The notes: generated by a model from the sequence alone, not told the origin. A stretch of DNA of 64,000 nucleotides from Bryoerythrophyllum caledonicum (GCA_963971425.1 OZ020518.1:9403989-9467988), one strand, 5' to 3'. Counted from the stretch's first letter, positions 23,405 through 36,364 are shown. Made by a program: numbers and translations.

Positions 23405-26400
23405 AGTTGTGAGTGGCCAAAATGGCCCCCCACTGTTTTTATCTTCATTTTTCTAATTTTTTGATAGAATTGACCAAGTTTAAGTTAAACTGGTAGAGAA
23501 TCTATTAATTAGAGTCAAATTCCTAATTAATAGGCCTAGTGCCATGGTTGTGACACTAAAATTTTCTACTCTTCCTCCTCCCTACTAACATGCTCAGAAG
23601 CACAGTGGAAATGGAAATGAAGTGAAAGATTGGAAAAAAATGAAATGAAAAGGCCTTGAAAGAATGACTAAAATTTGGGAAATGGGCCAAAAATTATGAA
23701 AAAAAACTAGAAGAGTGTCTCCTAGCAGGTAAAACTAGTGGTAAAATTTCTGGAATTTTCCGAGTTAGAATGCTATTTTATTTTAGGGTTTGACCAGTTG
23801 ATTGACGGGTTGACCTTTGGAAAAAAATACTTAGGAAACTTCAAAAAATCTAGAAAAATTTAGATAGGCTAATTAGGGTGCTAGGAATCCAGCTGTGTGG
23901 TTAGTTTTTGAATTGATGAGTAGATTGCAAATCACCGGTAGATAGTATTAGATCTAGTTGAACTAGTTTTTAAAAAGGAAAGTTAGTAGGAGGTACTTCC
24001 CCACGCACATAACGCATGGCAAATTTAGTCAACTTGAGCCACCATGAATTTAGTTGTAGAGGCGGCATGTCAGGTGCAAGGCGGCGAGTTGAATGCTCAT
24101 GATAAATTATGAAGAAGATGGTTGTTAAAGCAGCCAATCTAGCACTACAGGGGAAGGTCGTGGGCTGCCTGAGAAAAAGGAGCCAGTCTTGTCGGGGAGA
24201 AAAAGAGAACAAAGAAAAATAAAAGGAAAAAAGAATGGCCAGCCCCAAATCTCGAGCGGCTCAAGCACTCGAAGGAGTAGGACGAACAGTGGCTGTTTTT
24301 TGGGAGTGCAAGGGGAGACGGCTGGAAGAGTACCGACCTGTGGAGCATGTTTGTTTTTTTTCAGAGTTTTTAGAGTGTTTTTCGTGTGTTTGGTGAACAC
24401 ACTTTAGGAGTTGTAATTGTTGAGTGAGTCAAAGTAGGGTTTTGTAGTGGGAAAGTTTTTTGAGGTTGCTGGAGAAAGTGCCGTGAGGTGGAATGTTTTG
24501 GAGTTTTCTGGACTTGGAGTGTATTTCGTGTGTTTTTGAACACATTGTAAAAAGTGCAAATGTAGAGTGCATGGTGTGAAGAGAAAGACTAGGGTTTTGG
24601 GTTGGAGAGACAATCGTTTTTTTGTGGGAAGAAGATTTTTTTTGAGTTGCAGCTGGTGGAGACAGCGTGGGGTTGCCAAGATTGTGTGAGGACTGTGGAA
24701 GTGCCGACCTATGGGCGCGCGAACGGTGGGCAGCGTTGGCGGAGGATAGGTGAAGTCGATACTCCTGCACGTTATCGACGTGCCCAGAGGTGGATAAGGA
24801 AGGCAGCGTGTTGGTTCCTCTTCTTTGGAGGCTGATTGAAGAGAGTAGCGGCACTGCGAGGACAAAGGCTCGCCTATGTGCGGTTGGAGCATGTGTGGAG
24901 TCTGAGCGAGTATCAGGCCTGTGTGAGTACTGAAATTGTGCAAGTGCCGAGACTATGTAGTCGTGCTGCTGAGGAAGTGGAGCGCCGGACCGGGAGCGAG
25001 TCTACGGAGCCGCTTCAAGGGCAAGGTCTGAAGTGCGTGCGTTTGGCTGCTGAAGTGATTGTGAGAGAAGCGGAAGCCGCTGCGGAGCACTGAGGTCATG
25101 GAATGCGCTGAGGTGCAAGTGGAGGTCAGCTGCCGCGAGGTCGGATCTATGCGGAGTGACGTGCGAGCAAGCTGTGCGGAGCGGCGTGGTAGCCTAAGCT
25201 GTTGACATGATTGTGAGAGTGTGGAGATAGCTGCATGATAGAGGGGCTGCGCGGTGTTGTTGCTGAAGGGCGGCTGTAAGCGAAGCGCAGCGGAAGAGCG
25301 AGGTGTGTTGCGTGAGAAGGATGAGCTGCGCGTGGGATCGAGACATCTGAGTGCGAGTCTGCAGCTGCAAGCACAGTGCGCAGGCGTACGATTCTGTTTT
25401 CAAGGTGTGTATACCTAGGTTGTAGATCCTCAATTGCGAGGAGCTGGAGTTGAAGTAAGTTGACGCTGGAGCAAGTTGAAGTGGCGGATCTGGAGCTAGA
25501 GACAAGCTCAAGCTGGATCAAGTTGGGATTGACGTAGAGATGAGGTGAATCGATCTCTTCTTTTGAATACAACCACCTACTTGTGATTGCAATTTTTCCG
25601 ACTTGGTGTGGCTTGGGAATTTTTTTGGTGTCTCCAGTGACGCGAAAGCCCTGCCGAATTTTTGCTAGAGGCTGAAAATCAAGTGATTAGGGTATTCAAG
25701 GTGTGTTAGTGTTGATAATGTATGTTGAGCTCAAGTTGGTATTCTCCCAAGTTAGATGTGAAAGCTTGCACAATCGAACTTCACAAGTTGACACTGTGAA
25801 TGCTTAGAAGAGATTGAGTGTTTGACATTGTTTGTTGTGCAATACTTGGAATTATTGAATAATCTGTAGATGCCTGTTGGACAGCTAATTAGTACATGTT
25901 GTGGACCTCATGGATGATATGTGAATGGTTCATCAAGTTGAGGATAAAAAAACAGTAAGGATGGGCAAAAAAAACATCAGAAACAGAGTTACTATAGAAG
26001 ACTTATGAGGGGTTGAAGTTGGGAAGTTTTTTTAGCCATCGTCGTCCTCAGAGTCTTGTTTTTCCCTTCAAAACAATCATCTAGTTTTCATCCAACTGTG
26101 TTGTTTTCATCCATTTCTTCTCATTCGGCTATTCATTTTGCTAGTTGTATGTAAATTTATTTTTTATTTTTTTTGTTTTTTTTTTGTTTTTTTTAATCTA
26201 GTTAAGGCTTGAGTTAATTCCGCTTAAGGAACTTGAAAAAAATTCAAGAAGAAAGAAATTTGAAAATAAAAAGTAAAAATCTAAATATAATAAATTATAT
26301 AAATAATAATAATAATAGTAACCAATAATAAAAATTAAATTAATAAATAATTACTTATGCCTACTAAATTTAGTGGAGTTAAATAATAAATTCAAAGGTT

Positions 26401-26565
26401 AACCGAGTCAATTTATCTCAGATAAAATAATAATAATAAAATATATATATAAAATCCGAATTCAATAAAAATTAGAAGTTATAGATCAGCACATGGAGTA
26501 GTTAAAAAACATGCAACATTAGGACCTTGTGGGTTTAAAGTTAATCCTCTTAGGGGGTGAATTTT
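23405..26565. mobile_element. ~3.1-kb insertion of unknown type inside the Tc1 element
   Basis: It is absent from the inverted Tc1 copy. Similar 11-12 bp phrases at the borders ('gattttttgggc' and 'gaattttgggc') may be a target-site duplication. The interior is AT-rich at both ends with a G+C- and purine-rich core at about 24.6-25.55 kb. Two related segments near 24353-24412 and 24501-24555 (both containing 'ttcgtgtgttt...gaacaca') repeat inside it. Several 90-180 codon ORFs on both strands are low-complexity and resemble no protein I know. The right part ends in AATAAT repeats (26280-26450). I found no terminal repeats or primer-binding site, so the class is undetermined. Confidence 0.5.
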
Positions 26566-26794
26566 GGGCTTGCACCAACTTTAATAAGTATACCATATGG
26601 CACCTAATTAACATTGACTCCCTCAAAATTTTCCACTTGTAGAGATTATACATGCAAAAATCATGAAGAGATGTGTACAACTTAATATGTACACAAGTTG
26701 TACACACCACTATCTTTTCATTACAAGTGCACTTGTGAGGCTTATTGTTTTGGATTTTTTTTGGAAAATTTGGAGAGGACTTAGGTGATTTGCT

Positions 26795-27820
26795 ATGGCT
26801 CCTTGAAGGTCTGAGAATCAACGTAGGGCAGTTCTTGAGATGTATGAGGGAGGCAACTCATATGGTGAGATTTCAGCAGTTTTGAGCATTCCTCGAAGCA
26901 CTTCTTTTGACATAGTGCGAAGGTTTCGTGAGAGAGAGAGCCTAACTGACAAAACTTCAATCGGTAGACCTACAATTCTTCACGAACGAGGTAACCATGA
27001 CATTGTGAGGAGATTAAATGATCCAAATACTAGTATAGCGGCAACTATAGGAAGAGTGTTACGATCTGAGGGCTTGCGATTGAGTGATAATACGTTTAAA
27101 AGGAGTCTTCGGAGGCAAGGGTTGAGAGCATGTGTGAAGACCAAGAAGCCACTTTTCATAAAGAAACATCGAGCACGTCGTTTGCAGTGGGCAAAGAAGT
27201 GCAAGCATGTAGATTGGGAGTTTTGGGCTCATGTCATTTTTTCTTATGAGTCTAAATTCAATCTTTTTGGCTCAGATGGACGTCAATATTGTTGGAGAAA
27301 GAGTTGTGAACGTCTTTTAGATCAACATCTGCAATCTACAGTCAAAGATGGAGGAGGAAACATTATGGTTTGGGGTTGTATGAGTTGGGAAAGAGTTGGC
27401 AAGCTTCATTTGATTGAAGGGAAGATGGATAAATATGTATAGCGCAATATTTTAGAGATGGAACTCATGGGCACTATACAGATGCAAGGTTTAAAAGAAG
27501 GTGAGGTTATTTTCCAACATGACAATGATCCAAAGCATAGTGCACATTATGTTGTAGATTGGTTGCGTGCTCAAAAAATTTAGCTTATTGGGCATCCTCC
27601 ACAATCACTCGACCTCAATCCAATAGAACATCTTTGGAATGAAGTAGATCGTTGTCTGAGAAGGTCTAAGAAGAAACCCACTAGTAAAAGTGACTTACGG
27701 GAGAAGATCCAAGAAATTTGGTACTATATAGAGCCTGATGTTGTTAGGAAGTTGATACGTTCTATGCCTCAAAGAGCTCTTGATGTCTACCAAGCAAAAG
27801 GTGGCTACACACGGTGGTAG
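26795..27820 (+). pseudogene. Tc1-family transposase, three premature stops
   Basis: Cut-and-paste transposase remnant. One frame runs 342 codons from ATG (26795) to the final TAG with no frameshift. It has an N-terminal helix-turn-helix (about residues 8-60), a second DNA-binding helix region, and a DDE core ending in PPQSLDLNPIEHLW. The second Asp (QHDNDPKH) and the Glu are separated by 34 residues, the DD34E spacing of Tc1. Stops are TGA at 26804, TAG at 27440 and TAG at 27581. Each is one C-to-T change from CGA, CAG and CAG, codons that fit the family at those places. The first catalytic Asp (expected in FSDES) is Tyr (TAT at 27245-27247). It is inactive as it stands. Confidence 0.92.
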
Positions 27821-28129
27821 TGTTTGTAAGTGCTTATGGATTGAATCATTGAGTTTTAAAGGTGTTTAGTAATCTTTAGTCTTGTTTTCTACACTTGATG
27901 TGCAATAAAAATGAGTTTGACCATAAAGAATTGTACGAGCTTGTTGCACATTTGAATTACTGTGTGTTTTTCTAATTCATATTTTCATTGAATACTTTGA
28001 GCTTTATGCTTATTGCAACTATATGTGCTTGTGGTTGTGTTCTTGCTATTTTATGAGAGTTCATGTAGATTTGGTAGCTGATTTTGTAAAAAACCTCCTC
28101 TTGTACAACTATTTCTCGTCGCCACTGTA
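27821..28129 (+). repeat. Tc1 3' non-coding region, left arm of the palindrome
   Basis: It ends with the element's inverted repeat. Its sequence from about 27960 to 28117 is mirrored at 28132-28300. The loop between the arms is about 14 bp (CTCGTCGCCACTGT), which is the terminal repeat of this copy only. Confidence 0.8.
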
Positions 28130-29734
28130 AATAGGTGTACAAGAGAATTTTTTTTAGAAAATGAGCTACCAAATCTACATGAACTCTCATAAAATAGCAA
28201 GAACACAACCATAAGAGCATATAGTTGCAACAAGCATAAAGCACAAAGTTTTCAATGAAAATATGAATTAGAAAAACACACAATAATTCAAATGTGCATC
28301 AAGCATGTACGATTCTTTATGCTTGAGCTGGTTTTTATTGCATATCAGCAATAGAAATCAAGACTATAGACTACAAAACACCTTTACAACTTAATGATTC
28401 AACTCATAAGCACTCACAGACACTACCACCGTGTGTAGCTAGCTACCTCTTGCTTGGTAGACATCAAGAGTTCTTTGAGGCATAGAGCGTATCAATTTTC
28501 TAACAACATCAAGCTTTATATTGTACCAAATTTCTTAGATCTTCTCATAGAAGTCACTCTAACCAATGGGTTTCTACTTCATTCCAAAGATGTTCCATTG
28601 GATTGAATTAGCTGATTCTGGAGGGTATTCAACATGGAAAAATATTTGAGCACCCAACCAATCTACAACATAATGTGTAATGTCTTTGGATCATTTTCAT
28701 GTTGGAAAATAACCTAATCATCCTCTAAACCTTGCATTTGTTAAGTGCCCACAAGTTCTGCCTGTAAAATGTTGTTGCATACATATTTATCCATCGTTCC
28801 TTTAATCAGACGAAACTTGCCAACTCCTTTCCAACTCATACAACCTCAAATTATTATGCTTCCTCTCCCATGTTTGATTGTAAATTGCACATATTAATCT
28901 AAAAGACGTTCTCTAATATTTCTCCAACAATATTGATGTCCAGCTGAACTAAAGAGATAGAATTTGGACTAAAATCAAAATGACATGAACCCGGAACTCG
29001 CAATCTACATGCTAGCACTTCTTTGCCCACTGCAAACAACGTGTTTGATGTTTCTTTGTCAAAAGTGGCTTCTTGGTCATCACAAATGCTCTCAACCCTT
29101 GCCTCCAAAGACTCCTTTTGACTGTATCACCACCCAATTGCATACCCTCGGATCATAACACTCTTCCTATAGCTATCGTTCTACTAGTATTTTGATCTTT
29201 TAACCTCCTCACAATGTCATGGTCACCACGTTCATCAAGAATTCTAGATCTACCGGGTGAAGATTTGTCTTTCAGACTCCCTCTCTCACAAAACCTTCGC
29301 ACTTTGTTAGAACAAGTGCTTCAAGGAAGGCCCAAAATTGCTAAAATCTTGCCAAATGAGTTGTCTCGCTCATACATCTCAAAAACTGCCCTATGCTGAT
29401 TCACAGACCATCAAAAAACCATAGCAAATCACCTAAGGCCTCTCCAAATTTTACAAAAAAAATACACAACAAAAAGCCTCACAAGTGCATTTGTATTGAA
29501 AAAATTGTGGTGTGCACAATTTCTATGTATATTAAGTTGTACACAGCTCTTCATGGTTTTTGCATGGATAATCTCTTCAAGCGGCATATTTTGAGGGAGT
29601 CAATGTTAATTAGGTGCCATACGGTGCACAAACTAAAGCCAGTTCAAAAAATCTCTTATCAATCCACCAAATACGTTGTAGTCAATAAACATTGGAGAAA
29701 TGCTTCATTGTCCGAAAAAATTTGCTTGCCACTG
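28130..29734 (-). mobile_element. Second Tc1-like copy, tail-to-tail with the first
   Basis: It reads on the minus strand. The 5' inverted repeat lies at 29704-29734 (CAGTGGCAAGC... on the minus strand), flanked by TA at 29735-29736. At its 3' side the last about 13 bp (CTCGTCGCCACTG) are missing and it runs straight into the terminal TA of the first copy. It lacks the 3.1-kb insertion. Together with the first copy it forms an inverted repeat with arms of about 1.5 kb. Confidence 0.85.
28423..29422 (-). pseudogene. Decayed Tc1 transposase, inverted partner
   Basis: The reverse complement follows the transposase at 26795-27820 from its start region (29420) to its stop region (28423), including the stretches for CMSWERVGK and PIEHLW. 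It carries many frameshifts and stops, so no long frame remains. It is more decayed than its partner and non-functional. Confidence 0.85.
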
Positions 29735-29814
29735 TACTTAATGGACCACACTTAGCAAGTCAACATATTTACAAGACCACACTTAAGTAAGTCGACATAT
29801 TGTCAAAAATCAAC

Positions 29815-30620
29815 CAAAAACACTTCCAAACTGCTTGTTTTAGTGCAATTAGCAAAGAAGAAAACCAAAACTTTTACTTCTACTTTGAACCGTAGGATCT
29901 CAATTAAAACTTCTTTGATAACATACTCACAAAATTTCATAAACTTTGACCGCACAGATTCAAAGATTATAGTGTTTGAAGTACTGAAAAGGATTCATTT
30001 TCTTCCATGTGTTTAGTTGATCAGCAGACTTTGACTCCACTTGGTGTCCAATTTTTGCACTCCACAAGGTCTAAATTGATCACCACCATGTTAAGCATGA
30101 TATTAGTTCTTTGTACACCAATTCTGAGAGGTAAAAAAAGGGTATAGCATATTCAAATAAATTGTACATAGAGTGGAGGTTCAAAAGTTGTCAATTCACA
30201 TTTTATTTTTTTGTGAACTTAATAGGTTTTAGAATAAGAATCTAAATGGTCAATGAAAAGGTTTAGTAGTTTACCCCATGTTATGCCGTGGGGAAAATTA
30301 AAAGTAAAAAATATGAAGATCTCAAAGTTTATGTGGAAAGGAAGAAGATTTTTTGGTACCTTGCCCGACAATGTGCAACAATGTGTGAAAATGTTTGACT
30401 TGTATTAATATGCTATTTTTCACTAAAGAAAAGAGTTTTTTTTTACAATATGAAAGGAAATTATATTATTTTCTATTATTGGAGATCTCACATTCAATAG
30501 AGTGTTATAGCAATAGTTTTTGGAGTTGCCTAACATGCCCGCTCTCCCCATTTGAACTTCAAAACCCTATAACTTTTTTATTTAATGTTGGATTTAGGAA
30601 AAAAATTGGACTCGCACAAA
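29815..30620 (+). mobile_element. TTAA-element copy, plus orientation, ends unclear
   Basis: It matches the satellite in order from 'caaaaacacttc(c/a)aaa' through 'tttgaccgca(c/t)...gattatagt', 'gtatagcatattcaaa', 'ggtaccttgcccgacaatg' and 'ggagttgcc...cccgctctcccca' to 'ggatttaggaaaaa'. The terminal CCCCTAA motifs are not preserved. It is inserted in, or lies beside, the CTTAAG-rich DNA. Confidence 0.75.
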
Positions 30621-30876
30621 GCTTTTAATAATGGCTATCTACAATAAAGATTTCAAAAAATAATTAATAATCATGTAGAAATCATGCTAAAAAATCAATA
30701 AGCATACAGAAAAAAGTATTATTATTGTAATGTGATTGTACAATGATTTTTTACGACTTCAACAAAACACCCAAGTATACCCACACTTCATAGGATTTGT
30801 TACGGGGATGATTGTACGCCTAGTTTTAAGTAATTGGAGTTTAATTGTATAGTTAAAGTTATCCTCTCGGTTAGTT

Positions 30877-32430
30877 CTTAAGGTTATCTACCTATCTTTT
30901 AAGAAAGTAGGGCTGTTAGCATCACTCTTAAGGGTTCCATCCACAAAGTATAATCTCAAAGGATCTCTCGTGCCTTAAGAAGGAACATTAGTCCTTTTAA
31001 GATTGTGCCTATGCTCCTAACTCCTAAACATATGCCACACTGGGCTAATGGAAGATTCCATTAAGTCTCATGGCACTGGTTCCTTAATTCAGCCCTTTAA
31101 TGATTCAAAATCTTACCTTAGGCAACTCGATCCACTTCTCACGTCCGTCCACTCGGTCCACGTGATCATGTATTTAATACAAGGGTTAGTCTCAAAAATC
31201 ACACACACAAGTTAACTTAAGTCTTAATGAGTTCAACTATTAAATCCCAACTTAAGTTCACTCATCCATGCTTAACCCTTTAAGACGGGTGGTATCCTAC
31301 ACTTACACTTATTCTCCTTAAGCCTTAACACTTAGACTTTAAGATATATGACTGTTACTTAAGTATTCACTCATGGTAGACTCCATATACTTAAGGACAC
31401 ATCCTCTGGTCTTAAGGTTCTTAAACACTCACACTCTTACTTAGGATTGACCCTTAAAGTACACGCACTTTGTCTTAAGTTTACTGAGTGTACATCATAC
31501 ATGCGTCTATTTGAGAAACGCTTAAGGACTTATAGATAACACTCTCTAAAGTATCTAATTCCTTAAGCTCGCATCAATCCTCACAAGTCTCACACTTTTA
31601 TGTTGGATTCTTTAATACGCACAAATTAGACAAAATCAGCATTAACTTCTTCCAAGTTTCCGACTTAAGTCTACCAGATCATGGAGTGAACAACACTTAA
31701 TGCAAATGATGTCTCACGCTCTCGCCCATGCACACCTTTAAGTTATAGATCTTAAACTTAAGGGTCATCTTTGTGCTTAAGTTCTTACTGTATTATGGAC
31801 TTGAGCTATCCAATCTTTAACTTAAGATTCTTAAGTTTCTATTTTCATGCTTAAGTCCTCCTTAAATATTTGTACCTTACTCACTCTCTTATGATATATT
31901 CTCTAAATGCTCACAAATTAGCCTACCTTAAAGAATCCCTTCCGTTAAGGCTAGACCTAATGCTAATTATATATATGCATATGACACTCTTTGCCATGCA
32001 TCAAGGTATGCCACTCTTGATGTTTATTGCATAAATTGCATGAACATGAATAAGAAGTCCACTCTTATTCTTAAGATTCTTAAGTTATGCTCACTCACAC
32101 TTAAGATCCTATTAAGTACTTATGCACTACACTCCTTATGCATTAAGTCACTTACTTTTGCATCAACTCAATTAAGCCTCACACACATATGCTTAATGCT
32201 TCAACACACACAAGGTCACACACATGACTTTAATAACTAAGGTGTTTTCCTAATTTATTCTATGAAGAATAAATATGTAATGCATTCATGCATAGGACTT
32301 AACTCACTATCAAGACCTAATGCATACAATAACAATTACAAAACATAATAAAATAAAATAATAAATGTATTAATTAAACAACGATTCTTACAACCGTTAA
32401 GAGCTCCTTTACTAGCTTTACTCCTTAAGC
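30877..32430. repeat. CTTAAG-dense region
   Basis: I count about 22 occurrences of the palindromic hexamer CTTAAG in 1.55 kb (for example near 30877, 30927, 30974, 31216, 31251, 31390, 31411, 31521, 31757, 31776, 31821, 31830, 31850, 32070 and 32100), plus many CTTAA half sites. Chance predicts less than one. Spacing is irregular and the sequence between sites is not a simple tandem repeat. No gene is visible. The function is unknown. Confidence 0.85.
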
Positions 32431-32439
32431 TAGGGCTTA

Positions 32440-35390
32440 CTCCATCTTTGCTAGAGGTAATGGCCAAGAATGCTAAAAATTCAAGCTATTCATGCTACTC
32501 TAAATCCAAGAGGCACACCTCTTGGCAAGAGGTTTTCCCTAGCATTAACCATTAAGATTAATTCCACTAAATCCTCACATCTATCCATATCTATTCATGA
32601 AAAGGTACATCCTTCCCAAAGGATGCGAGTTCAACCCTTTTCCCATTATTTCCTAATTCTTGGATATGAATAGGTATTTTTAATTAATTAAATATTTAGT
32701 GTAAACTTAATCATTAATTATCTAATTCTCAATATATCTACAACCCTTTTTACACTTAATTTTTTGAAAAAGCTATTTTAAGGATGTAGGCTCTACAATG
32801 ATGCACATACATATTATTAATCAATAGAGGAAACATGAATTCTTACAAATGTTGGTAAGGTCCATCCATGGCACTCACCATGCTTTTGTTTGCTCACGCC
32901 ACTTATATTTCCATTAGAACCCCATGGCTATAGGCTGCGTAATAAAGGTTAACAAGGACTCTAACTCCAAGTTTAGAACATTGTTTACTTTTCTCTTTCC
33001 ATGATATCTATGGAATTTTTCTTTTTCCATTTTGTTTAATCATTTTACATTTATATAAAAATTTAGTGCTACATAGAAGTATGATGTTGTTTTCATCACT
33101 TACAACTTCAATAATATACTTGTGGATTAGTTTCAACATACAAGTGTTGAAATGGTTAGTGTTGGAGACTTTAGGCATTATACACTTGGAACTTTTCATT
33201 CAATGTTTTCGGAACAACTCCAATTGCATTATCAACAATTTGTGCGGGTTTTTTACAGAAGCTGAAGTACATGACCACCAATAGCGCCAGCACGGGCATC
33301 AAGAGTTCAACGCTATCCAATTCGAGCAATTGCCCAACAAAAAGCTGCAATATACCGTAGGTGAGAAAAATCTCACAATTGTTTTCAAAAGTAGTACTGT
33401 AGAGTTCAATAATGAATTTTTTGAGGTGGAAAGCAGTGATGATAGGTATTGGCAATCCTCATTAATTTTAATTAAAAAATATATAAATTAAGGATTATAT
33501 AATACTTGAAGATATTTTTCAATCCTACTAAAAGCAAAAATCATGATTCTATCCACCGTTTGGACAAGGCAAACTACTAATATTTTCTTGTTATAGAAGT
33601 TAATTGTTTTCCTAAGGAAATGAGTACTTTCTAGAGTGCTAGTCATTGCAATTGCACTTCTGTTTTTCTAAACACCTCTTTTACTTGTGACTTTTGGGCA
33701 TGCAATGACCTAATACAAGCTAGAATATACATGCATAAAATTATTCAATGTTTTATAGAAAAAAATATGCCATTAACTGTATTCAAAATACCCTGACAAT
33801 GTCCACACAAGGAATAAAAAAATCGAAAAGCACTATTCAAACATATAACTTATGATCCGTGCGGTAAAAGGTTATCAAAATATTTGAGTGTCTTCTTGTA
33901 GTAGTTAATTCAAATCCCCTACAATCTAAAATCATAGTAAAAAAATTTTGAATCAATCATGGAACGTCTCATCTAAGAGGGGCAATTTTTGGGGGTTACT
34001 AGTTTAACAAACTTGTGGGAATTTGGGGTTATTGTATTGTTGTAGCTAAATTATTGGAGTACGTTAATGATTATCACCACACAATATATAAAGGATACGC
34101 ATAGAACTACAAAGTTGACTAGGACTACTAAGACAAAGCAAGAAGAGGCAAACTTATGACAATCTATCCTACATCATTTTTGGGAGCCATATGATGAGAG
34201 CCATAGTTGGATAGAGAAAGAGACATGCATTTTTTCATGGGTAGAAGAACCGGAAAGAACTACGATTGGCGCTTGCCGGTGGAGAAAGTGCAATGTATTT
34301 GGAATGTAGGTTGAAAGCAGGATTTGCATTCTTCAATTGGCTAAGGCTCACATACTAGAGTATATTGCAATGCAACCGAAGCTATTGATGACAACCACTT
34401 GCAAGCAACCTTAAATGCTATGTAATAGATATTGAAAGTATTATGAGTGTATTGTATATATGGTAATTGTATTTAGTGTATGTGCAAGGGTAGTATATTG
34501 TAAGGGTTATATAGGACGTTGTGGAGCAATCCTATAGAGTAAAGAGGTATTTACTATTGGTAAATTACATCACTGAGTCCATGTATAGATGCATCTATGT
34601 TTATTTTCTTTGATTTGTATATGATGTACTATGTAGAATATCTTCTTATGAATTCGCAATCATTGTTTATTGTATAATTATTGGTGACTGCGTCTTTTTG
34701 TACACTACAATCTTTATAGTTTATCTTTGAAATTTTGCACAATGGAATTAAATAGATAGAATTTAAAATTAACAAAGTGCCACCAAAAAGTTGTTGAAAA
34801 TTCCATTAAAAAGCTTCTTATATCAACAATTTTGACTGTACACAATATTGTTGCACAAGCTTGGTTTTTTTTAAAATTACAACAAAAAATTGCAATTTTG
34901 ACATTTTTGCCCACAACGGCCGCCATTGTACTCAAGTGCACTTTTAAATGGTGAGTGCAAAATTGCTTAATTGCGTGTTTAAGCTGATGCTCACCGGACA
35001 AAGAATTAGTAAGCAGTACCAACCTATGACCGCCACTTTAAGGAAAAGGTCGAATTAGGAACTTTGAAGTTTTTTTTATAAAAAGAATCGGTGAAATAAC
35101 TGAAGATTTTAATCTCAATCCAAGTAATTTCATATATTTCCAATGAAAATTGAATCAATTATGAATTTTCAAAGTGTGCTGCCATTTGAGCCTATTTCTG
35201 CCACTAGGTACCCCCCATTAGCACCGGCCAAAAGTCAGGGGCTTGACCAATAGTAAGCCTTTATTTGGGCTGACAAAGAGTGATTGCGTGGTAATGAGGT
35301 GGATGTGGGGTGGAATTGACACCAAATCATGAAAGGAGGTATTAGGAAGGTGGCGGATATGGAGGGGTACACCTTAGTATGGAACTACTT
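32440..35390. other. AT-rich spacer
   Basis: No gene found. A short stretch near 33850-33900 ('gatccgtgcggtaaaaggttatcaaaatatttga') is a distant relative of the 948-bp element. ORFs at 33066-33284, 33171-33455 (minus) and 34714-35022 (minus) show no family motif. Confidence 0.5.
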
Positions 35391-35399
35391 CCTTTTCTT

Positions 35400-36360
35400 G
35401 AAGTTTTTCTAATGACACTATATAAGGTCCAAATTTACTGTAACCATTCTATTAGACATAGGTGCTAGTTCATTATACAACACCTTTAAAGTTGCAACAA
35501 GATATAACATTTTCAAAAAAATTGTTCACAGAAGTAAGTTTTAAAACCATTAATAAAAAAGAGGTTTAGTACATTGCATTTTGAAGCAGTAAAATTTGGC
35601 AAGAGATCATGATGCAAGTTGTGCAAGTCAATATGAGCTGTCTTGTACTAAATAGCAAGTTCTCACAATCATAATCAATGGATATCGGGAGAATGAGTAG
35701 AGAGTGAGCTCCGCATTTCGTGGTGAGGGGAGGCACAAGGACTTAGTCTAGAAATTTGAATGTATGTGCAGTAAGAGGTTGTTGGCCTTACTGAGAGCCC
35801 ACATTGTTCAGATCTAGGCGTTGGTGTGGCTTGGGAGGCAGACCAAACTAGTTGGAAGAGCTCAAAACTCTGGATGTGGGATTTCTGAGAGGTGATGGAC
35901 AAGTGTTTGGCAGAGATTATTGCAAGTTTAATCTGAAGCATGGGAAAGTAGTGTTGTTGCATAGATCTGAACTCACTGACCCTTCTCAATCTTAGATCTG
36001 CCCAGATTGAGTGTAGTTAGATGAGGATCTGTATGCCCACCATTTAGCCATTGTTCCCCCTTGATCCACAATCCTTAGCATACAAGAGATTGGAGAACAC
36101 AAGGAGCCATCAGGGTCACTTGGACGCAAGCACTCAACAACTATATGGCAACCAGATCCGCGTCGCAAAGGTCGATCACAACGTGAGTATATCAATCCAC
36201 AATCGTCAGCACAAGTCAAGCTTCCACAAGATCGAAGAGCAAGCACCCAAGCTATTTCTAAACCCTCCCCCCTCTCTAATGTTTATTATTCTCTTGTATA
36301 CTTATGTCTTTCATTAGTAATTATAGAATCACTGGTAGTTAGAAGCATTGGAAAAAAACA
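35400..36360. other. Spacer before the LINE, with a TTAA-element remnant
   Basis: 35400-35560 resembles part of the 948-bp element in plus orientation ('ctatataaggtcc...ctagttcattatacaacacc'). 35660-36300 has higher G+C and short ORFs on both strands with no recognisable product. Confidence 0.4.
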
Positions 36361-36364
36361 AGAT

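Larger units (their letters stand above)
23311..28127 (+). mobile_element. Tc1-like element with nested insertion
   Basis: The left end is TA-CAGTGGCGACC (TA at 23309-23310). The right end is GTCGCCACTG-TA (TA at 28128-28129). The ends match as inverted repeats at 20 of 26 positions, and the TA duplication is typical of Tc1/mariner elements. It carries one decayed transposase (26795-27820). The homologous 5' region of the inverted neighbour shows that about 3.1 kb (roughly 23405-26565) is foreign sequence inserted between the left end and the transposase. Confidence 0.85.

Noticed and set aside
24404-25572. Overlapping 90-180 codon ORFs on both strands of the G+C-rich core
   Set aside because: Low complexity, no motif, no splice support, and opposite-strand ORFs over the same bases.
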